A stretch of 64,000 nucleotides of DNA. Source: SHAN690 sp041391765. GTDB taxonomy: Bacteria > Bacteroidota > Bacteroidia > Flavobacteriales_G > Salibacteraceae. Of this stretch, positions 58,738 to 64,000 are shown piece after piece. Each line of letters begins with the position of its first letter. Position 1 is the stretch's first letter. The stretch covers positions 154,880-218,879 of the forward strand of contig JAWKNJ010000014.1 of the NCBI GenBank assembly GCA_041391765.1, written 5' to 3'. The position numbers and the translations under genes were made by a program. The notes below the pieces were generated by a model that was not told the DNA's origin, made no database searches, and saw nothing but the letters and a program-made list of their open reading frames with translations.

Positions 58738-60053
58738 ACGAGCAATTAACTTCGATTAATCATATTAAGTCTTTGCCGCAAGGCATTCGATTTCAGAAGA
58801 TTTTATGGGTCATGATGTTGATGGCGGTGGTCATCATGTTTCTTCCATGGACTCAAAACATCTGGGCACCCGGCAATGTGACAGCACTTCGGCCTGATCA
58901 GCGTCCTGCAACTATTCACAGCATGATAGATGGACAAGTCAAAGAATGGCGTGTGGCAGAAGGAGATTTCGTGGCGAAGGGTGATACCGTTTTAATAATT
59001 TCCGAATTAGGGCAAGATTACTTGGACCCGATGCTCATTCCGCGCACTGAGCAACAGCTTGTCGCGAAGGAGTCCGGAGTTTCATTTTACATGGAAAAAA
59101 TAAAGTCTCTGGATCAACAAGTAGATGCGTTAAACAGAACTAGAATGCTCAAACTCGAGCAAGCTGAAAATAAACTAAGGCAAGCCGCGCTTAAAATCAA
59201 AACCGATAGCATTAACCTGACGGCAGCTATCAATCAATCTGAGATTGCTGAGGCTCAAATGAAGCGAGCAGATGAAATCTATGCAAAAGGGTTGATCTCA
59301 AAAACTGATTGGGAAAACCGCGGTCAAAAGCGACAGAAAACCTTAGCTGAAAAAATCGATGCAGAAAATCAGCTCCTTGTCTCGAAAAACCAATTGATCA
59401 ACGCGCGCATCGAACTAAATACAATTGAAAACGAGTTTCGAGATAAAATATCAAAGGCAGAGAGTGAGAAATATGCGGCTATAAGCGCTATGTATGAAGC
59501 GGAAGCCGAAGTCACAGGCATGCAAAACAAGCTAATGAATGTTCAGATCAGATCAGGATTCTATTGCATCACCGCACCTCAGTCCGGCTATATCACAAAA
59601 GCCATCATTGCGGGTATTGGAGAAACTGTTAAGAAGGGACAACCCTTAATGAACATTGTGCCTGAAGATCAGCAGTTGGCGGCTGAAGTGTTCGTGGATC
59701 CGGTCGACTTGCCGCTTCTTCAATTGGGATCGCACGTGAGTCTGCGCTTTGACGGTTGGCCTGCCGTAGTTTTTAGCGGTTGGCCCGGAACGTCCTTCGG
59801 AACCTTCCATGGCGAGATTACCGCCATCGATCGAGATGTCAATCAACAAGGAAAGTATCGCGTGCTGATCAAGCCCTCAGGCGAGGTTAAATGGCCAGAA
59901 CCAATACGGGTTGGAGCTGGGGTTCAATCCTACATACTACTGAATACCGTACGTGTAGGATATGAGTTATGGAGAAACATCAACGGTTTCCCACCAGATT
60001 TCTACCAGGCTATTAATGGAACAATTGAAAAGTCAGGCAGCGATGAGAAGTAA
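58734..60053 (+). CDS. HlyD family membrane-fusion protein
   Basis: A 439-residue adaptor with a single N-terminal helix (KILWVMMLMAVVIMFLPW, about 22-40). The first lipoyl half follows (IHSMIDGQVKEWRVAEGDFV), then a long coiled coil (about 100-280, Lys/Glu/Ala-rich) and the second half (YCITAPQSGYITKAIIAGIG). It would bridge the ABC membrane protein and TolC in a tripartite exporter. The start overlaps the preceding stop, and the 3' end overlaps tolC by 11 bases. Confidence 0.9.
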   Translation: MNEQLTSINHIKSLPQGIRFQKILWVMMLMAVVIMFLPWTQNIWAPGNVTALRPDQRPATIHSMIDGQVKEWRVAEGDFVAKGDTVLIISELGQDYLDPMLIPRTEQQLVAKESGVSFYMEKIKSLDQQVDALNRTRMLKLEQAENKLRQAALKIKTDSINLTAAINQSEIAEAQMKRADEIYAKGLISKTDWENRGQKRQKTLAEKIDAENQLLVSKNQLINARIELNTIENEFRDKISKAESEKYAAISAMYEAEAEVTGMQNKLMNVQIRSGFYCITAPQSGYITKAIIAGIGETVKKGQPLMNIVPEDQQLAAEVFVDPVDLPLLQLGSHVSLRFDGWPAVVFSGWPGTSFGTFHGEITAIDRDVNQQGKYRVLIKPSGEVKWPEPIRVGAGVQSYILLNTVRVGYELWRNINGFPPDFYQAINGTIEKSGSDEK

Positions 60054-61470
60054 TGCCAACAAATTATTGAACCTGGCAATTCTAGCGGTATTGATTCCTA
60101 TCGCTTCTTCGTTGTACGGGCAGAGCGAGAATGATTCCACTTTAACGGTTAGTGAGTACATCCGATTGGTTCACCAATATCATCCGTTGATTCGAAAAGC
60201 AGAATTGCAAACGAGCAAGGGCCAAGCCACGGTTCTTTCGGCTAGGGGAAGTTTCGATCCAAAGCTCTTTGGCTCGGCCGACCAGAAAATTTTTCAAGAC
60301 GTGGACTACTACAGGCATCTCACAGGTGGGATTCAGTTTCCTACACGCTTGGGAGTTAAGGCCGAAGGTTTTTACAAGCAAGCCAATGGCAATTATCTAA
60401 ATCCAGAACTGACATTACCGACTGAAGGTCTTTTCGGAGCTTCTGTTTATGTCCCGATTGGTGAAGGGTTGCTTTTTGACGAAGCTAGACTGCAGTGGAA
60501 ACGCGCTAATATTTGGAACAACGCATCCGAAGCACAACGAAAATCCATGGTCAATCAGGTGCTTTTCGAGGCTGTCATCGCCTATTGGGATTGGTTCGAA
60601 GCATACCACTTATTTGAGCTGTATGCGAATGCAGCCGAAACGGCCTTAGAAAGACAACAGTGGGTAGTCCAAAAAGCTACGATCGGTGAGCGACCGTTCA
60701 TTGATACGCTGGAGTCCTCAACTCAGGTATATCAGCGACAAATCAAAGCCAACGAAGCCCTTATGAAGCTTCAAACTTCAACGCTGAAGTTGAGCACGTT
60801 CTTGTGGGTCGATGACTCTACCGTTCTGTATGTTAACCCACAAACCCAGCCTCAGAAACCGGAGGATGCAGCTGAGTTTGCCGCAAAAGCCCCTGAGTCC
60901 ATTCCCGACATTCAAACGTTGATATCCAATCACCCTGACCAACAATTGGCACTTGCCAAAGTGGATTTGAAGTCGGCAGACTTGCGTTGGAAAAAGGAAC
61001 AGTTGAAACCCGACTTGAACCTTAAGTATTCGAAATTGATCAACGGTCAAAACACGGACTACGCGCTCGGAAACGATCACATGATCGGCCTTGAAGTTGG
61101 AATGCCGATGTTGATGCGTAAGGAACGTGGTGAATTGAGACTTGCCCAACTAGAGCTTCGCGAATACGAATTGGATGCGCAGCAAAAAGGGCAACAAATC
61201 AAGGTCTATGTCCAAAGCAGCATGGCCGAAAGACAGCGATTGAATAATCAAGTGCAGCTGACGCGAACATCATCACTTGCATTCTCCACATTGATGAATG
61301 CAGAAAAGGAACTATTCGAACTTGGCGAGAGCTCTCTGTTTCTCCTAAATCGAAGGGAGCTTAATTCACTACAGGCTTCCGGTGAGTATTATCAGTCCAT
61401 AGCTTCTTTAGGTAAGTCCACTGCGAAGCTTTATTACTCCATGGGCGTTATGGAGGAAGCGATGTTGTGA
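60043..61470 (+). CDS. TolC family outer-membrane channel
   Basis: A 475-residue TolC-like protein. ATG 60043 (MRSNANKLLNLAILAVLIPI) gives a signal peptide ending near SSLYG; the longer frame from 59962 is inside hlyD. Two helical repeats with SVYVPIGEGLLFDEARLQW and GLEVGMPMLMRKERGELRLA beta segments follow. It is the outer-membrane exit for the TetR-ABC-HlyD-TolC system. It is the last gene of the operon; terminator-like hairpins follow. Confidence 0.9.
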   Translation: MRSNANKLLNLAILAVLIPIASSLYGQSENDSTLTVSEYIRLVHQYHPLIRKAELQTSKGQATVLSARGSFDPKLFGSADQKIFQDVDYYRHLTGGIQFPTRLGVKAEGFYKQANGNYLNPELTLPTEGLFGASVYVPIGEGLLFDEARLQWKRANIWNNASEAQRKSMVNQVLFEAVIAYWDWFEAYHLFELYANAAETALERQQWVVQKATIGERPFIDTLESSTQVYQRQIKANEALMKLQTSTLKLSTFLWVDDSTVLYVNPQTQPQKPEDAAEFAAKAPESIPDIQTLISNHPDQQLALAKVDLKSADLRWKKEQLKPDLNLKYSKLINGQNTDYALGNDHMIGLEVGMPMLMRKERGELRLAQLELREYELDAQQKGQQIKVYVQSSMAERQRLNNQVQLTRTSSLAFSTLMNAEKELFELGESSLFLLNRRELNSLQASGEYYQSIASLGKSTAKLYYSMGVMEEAML

Positions 61471-61503
61471 TCTGGATACACCCTATGAAAGGCGTAGGTT
61501 CAG

Positions 61504-61720
61504 ACTAAATCCCTTATCTGCTGGCGGCCTTTGGTCATTTTATCAGCCCTAGCTGAGCGTGATCAAGGGATTACTTCCGTGATCCCCGAGTGGGGGAGGG
61601 CCAAACTAAATCCCTCTGCTGCTCTGCAGCTTTTGGTCTTTTTTATTCGACCATATGCTCAAGCAAGCTCGGCAATGGTCGAATAAAAAATCCCAGCAGC
61701 CTTCGGCTGTGGGATTTAGT
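61504..61720. repeat. ACTAAATCCC motifs and long inverted repeat in the tolC-tRNA interval
   Basis: ACTAAATCCC occurs at 61504-61513 and 61605-61614 and inverted at 61711-61720. After the first two copies a GC stem region and TTTGGTC follow. TTTTTTATTCGACCAT (61639-61654) is an exact inverted copy of ATGGTCGAATAAAAAA (61675-61690), 16 bases. Together they give stacked terminator-like structures for both directions. The 253-base interval has no gene. Confidence 0.55.
61684..61717 (-). terminator. Intrinsic terminator after tRNA-Ser
   Basis: Minus strand: ATCCC/GGGAT outer and AGCC/GGCT inner stems around GAAG, followed by TTTTTTATT. It begins seven bases after the tRNA 3' end. The T-run is the same one that forms an arm of the 16-base inverted repeat. 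Confidence 0.75.
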
Positions 61721-61723
61721 CTG

Positions 61724-61808
61724 CGGAGAGAGGGGGATTCGAACCCCCGTTACGTTTCCGTAAACACGCTTTCCAAGCGTGCGCGATCAGCCACTCTGCC
61801 ACCTCTCC
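61724..61808 (-). tRNA. tRNA-Ser (anticodon GGA)
   Basis: Read on the minus strand: acceptor GGAGAGG/TCTCTCC, D-arm GCAGAGTGGCTGATCGC, anticodon stem ACGCTTGGAAAGCGT with anticodon GGA, a long variable arm (TTACGGAAACGTAA), T-arm GGGGGTTCGAATCCCCC and discriminator G. The long variable arm and G discriminator fix serine; GGA reads UCC/UCU. No CCA is encoded. It is a class II tRNA of 85 bases and is followed by a terminator. Confidence 0.97.
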
Positions 61809-61849
61809 GTTTGAAAAATGGAGCGCGAAAATATATATTTCGCTTGCGA

Positions 61850-63967
61850 TTATTCGCCCTTAAAGACTTCCGGATCAATTTGCTGCGCCTTGGTCATGTA
61901 TTCGTTGGCCAACCGCTCATTTCCTAGATTGCGATATAGTACCCCTAAGTTTAACAATACACGGGCGTTGTCCGGATCCAATTCTAATGCTTTGTGAAAG
62001 CTAAACTGGGCAGAATCCAATTCGTTCAACATGGCATATACGATCCCAATCTTTTGGTAGGTACTCGAATTTTCCGGATCGAGCTGCCTTGCCATTCTCA
62101 GGTATTTCTTTGATGTGGTTAAGTCTCTAAGATTTTTACCATATACCTGACCCATGGCTTCATAAATTCTGCCCAAGTCTTTGTTTCGACCTTTCCACAA
62201 CTTCAGAAGAACGGCATATCCTTTCAACGCTGATTCATACTCGCCATGGTTGGTTGCAACGTTGCACACAGCTTCCATATTATTTTGCATTCGCTGATCG
62301 CCTGGCTTCATTTTTAATGCTTGCTCGAAATAGTGTTCACTGTACGCATAGTTGCCCATCTCAAAATAAATGTTGCCAAGAATGTCGAGCGGTGGAAAAT
62401 AACGCGGGTAGATTTTCAAGCTCTGGAGCTCAAATTTCTCGGCCTCTTTGAGTAATTCCTGCTTTCGAGCTGCATTCTTTGGGGCTTTGGCTTGATCCAG
62501 CAATTCGCTGCCCATCGTCATTTTCACCTTTGCTGAGCCATCAGAGGTGTTGACGTCTGATGTTGCTAAAGCATAATCGTTTTCCCAAGCATAGTTCCTT
62601 GCAATCGTTTTCGCGCTATATCCAAAAAGCAATAGCCCAGCAACCGCAAGTCCTACATTCCCTTTCAACTTGTTGATCAACACCCACGCAAGAGGGATTG
62701 CGAGCCCGAGGGATGGAATGAATAAAAAGCGCTCGTTCATGAATGCACCAATGTCGAAGAAGAGGTTCGAAAACAGGATGAAGGTTCCCAAATAGATTAG
62801 CGCTCCGTAGCCAAATACGTTGGCCGGTTTTCCCTTGATGCGTTGATAGAGCGTGTAAAGACCAAATCCAAACATGGTGAGGTAAATCACCACAGAAAGC
62901 AACGCCATTGGGTTGGACCAATCCACGTATCCACTTGACCCGGCCGCCAGTTCATCATAGGTGTGAAACGGGTGGAACGGATAGTAATCGTGCGTCAATG
63001 GGTGTGGCCAGAAAAGCAGCTTGATGTAGAGCCACATCGTGAAGAATATGCTCGCCAGACGCTCGTCATCCGTGGCGTTGAGGTATGGCTTGTTCATCAA
63101 CTCTTTGGCCACTTCTCCCGTGCTGGCATCCTGACCAAGAATGGCAACGCGCATCACGAGGTAAAGCACTGTGAACACGACCATAGGTGACATGGCAACG
63201 ACCGCCTTTTTAAGATTTCCTTTTGGGAAGAAAATGAGCGAAACGGGAACCACACCCAAGAACGTAACCGATGATTCCTTCGAAGCCAAGCTCATCCAAA
63301 ACCAAATTCCACTCAGAACCAACTGCAACTTATCGTCATTCTTCATATAAAGCAACACACCAAGAAAACTGAGCAGTGCAAACAACAAGCTCATGATTTC
63401 ATCACGGCTCTTAATGTTGGCGCCCACCTCGGTGTGAGTCGGATGCGCCAAAAAGAGCATCGTGGCTAATACGGGAAGCGTCCACCACCATCGGTCTCTA
63501 TTTTCAGCTTCGAATAGGTATTGCAAAACGAGGTACAATGCCACGCCCATGAACCCGTACAGGATCACATTGATGAAGTGGCTCATTGCGGCATTCTCAC
63601 CAAAAATTGCCCACTCAATGGCGTGCGTGGTCAGCGCGAGCGGACGATAACGACCTCCTTCGACCAGGTTCTTTTTCGTTCCGAAAAACCCGACCATCAT
63701 GTCGTTGGTCCAGATTTCCTTAATCCCGGAAAAGCCTTTTTTGGTGAATTCGTTAGCTGTGATGTAGAGCTTGTCATCTAAAGCGTAGTCAAATGTGACT
63801 GTGTTTGCATAGAGCAAAACTCCAAAGCCAAAAACCAACCAAATGGGGCGCCAGTCGAAGCCCTTGGTCATTTGGGTAGGTTGGTCAACCGTAGCCAGCT
63901 CCGTTGTTTCTGTTAAAGCGGCATCTGTCTTTTCTTGTTTGTATTTTGGTCGTTCTCTCCTAGCCAT
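61850..63967 (-). CDS. TMTC-like membrane protein with C-terminal TPR repeats
   Basis: A 705-residue protein. Residues about 40-470 hold about ten membrane helices with the pattern of TMTC/O-mannosyltransferase-like (GT-C) proteins: FDYALDDKLYIT with the acidic pair after helix 1, GGRYRPLALTTHAIEW, and AHPTHTEVGANIKSRDEIMS. Residues about 500-705 are TPR repeats (GNYAYSEHYFEQALKMKPGD, AQFSFHKALELDPDNARVLL). It is probably a glycosyltransferase or a protein-modification factor in the membrane. The start is ATG 63967. It is followed by tRNA-Ser in the same direction. Confidence 0.85.
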   Translation of the reverse strand: MARRERPKYKQEKTDAALTETTELATVDQPTQMTKGFDWRPIWLVFGFGVLLYANTVTFDYALDDKLYITANEFTKKGFSGIKEIWTNDMMVGFFGTKKNLVEGGRYRPLALTTHAIEWAIFGENAAMSHFINVILYGFMGVALYLVLQYLFEAENRDRWWWTLPVLATMLFLAHPTHTEVGANIKSRDEIMSLLFALLSFLGVLLYMKNDDKLQLVLSGIWFWMSLASKESSVTFLGVVPVSLIFFPKGNLKKAVVAMSPMVVFTVLYLVMRVAILGQDASTGEVAKELMNKPYLNATDDERLASIFFTMWLYIKLLFWPHPLTHDYYPFHPFHTYDELAAGSSGYVDWSNPMALLSVVIYLTMFGFGLYTLYQRIKGKPANVFGYGALIYLGTFILFSNLFFDIGAFMNERFLFIPSLGLAIPLAWVLINKLKGNVGLAVAGLLLFGYSAKTIARNYAWENDYALATSDVNTSDGSAKVKMTMGSELLDQAKAPKNAARKQELLKEAEKFELQSLKIYPRYFPPLDILGNIYFEMGNYAYSEHYFEQALKMKPGDQRMQNNMEAVCNVATNHGEYESALKGYAVLLKLWKGRNKDLGRIYEAMGQVYGKNLRDLTTSKKYLRMARQLDPENSSTYQKIGIVYAMLNELDSAQFSFHKALELDPDNARVLLNLGVLYRNLGNERLANEYMTKAQQIDPEVFKGE

Positions 63968-64000
63968 GTTATGCTGTCGTCAGCTCTCCGCGAAGGTTGT

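Overview
The window is a stretch of a Bacteroidota chromosome, most likely from a marine or freshwater Flavobacteriales-type bacterium. Four things point there: secreted proteins with a type IX secretion (T9SS) C-terminal sorting domain, TAnnTTTG boxes (the Bacteroidota sigma-A -7 element) just upstream of many genes, the gene order ftsX - DUF3098 - uppP, and a CusA/CzcA pump fused to a TolC-like domain. No rRNA is present. One tRNA gene (Ser-GGA) lies near the right end.

Layout. 0-1.9 kb: end of ftsX, DUF3098 and uppP (cell division and envelope), with a small membrane protein on the other strand. 1.9-4.8 kb: korAB, 2-oxoacid:ferredoxin oxidoreductase. 4.8-8.2 kb: a lipoprotein and a predicted outer-membrane protein as a translationally coupled pair. 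8.2-9.9 kb: two universal stress proteins. 10-16 kb: two T9SS secreted proteins. 16-22.5 kb: rbfA, a LolC/E-like permease, dusB, a CPBP protease and an exbB-x-exbD-exbD energiser operon. 22.5-31 kb: a membrane protein, then a TetR-TolC-HlyD-ABC-ABC-permease-permease drug-efflux operon of the ybhGFSR type. That operon is interrupted by AGCTGATAGC-type repeats and a four-helix-bundle gene.

The accessory core is 31-38.9 kb. It holds a PIN / XRE-ImmA pair with a palindromic operator, a block of consecutive RNA-like hairpins, and a compact ubiquitin-like operon. The operon consists of a 57-aa basic protein, an intrinsic terminator, a single-domain ubiquitin-like protein of the multiubiquitin family, an E1-like ThiF protein with an N-terminal DUF6791-like domain, and a DUF6527 protein. 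After it come a tautomerase whose 3' end has been copied twice nearby, a T9SS beta-helix protein, and a DUF4143 ATPase preceded by three 19-bp repeats at exact 33-bp spacing. I regard the ubiquitin-like operon with its control region as the most interesting system here.

38.9-49.4 kb: an alpha/beta hydrolase lipoprotein, a third universal stress protein, a TlpA-like lipoprotein, an acyl-N-acyltransferase, a YdjM-like protein, DUF1761, LysE, Tex, NRDE and DsbA/FrnE-like genes. 49.5-55.7 kb: a heavy-metal efflux operon (His-rich protein, CusA-TolC fusion, His-rich CusB-like adaptor). 55.7-57 kb: small genes. 57-61.5 kb: a TetR-ABC(membrane domain only)-HlyD-TolC operon lacking an ATPase. 61.5-64 kb: terminators, tRNA-Ser and a TMTC-like TPR membrane protein.

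All calls come from reading the sequence and translations. No alignment, profile search or folding program was run.
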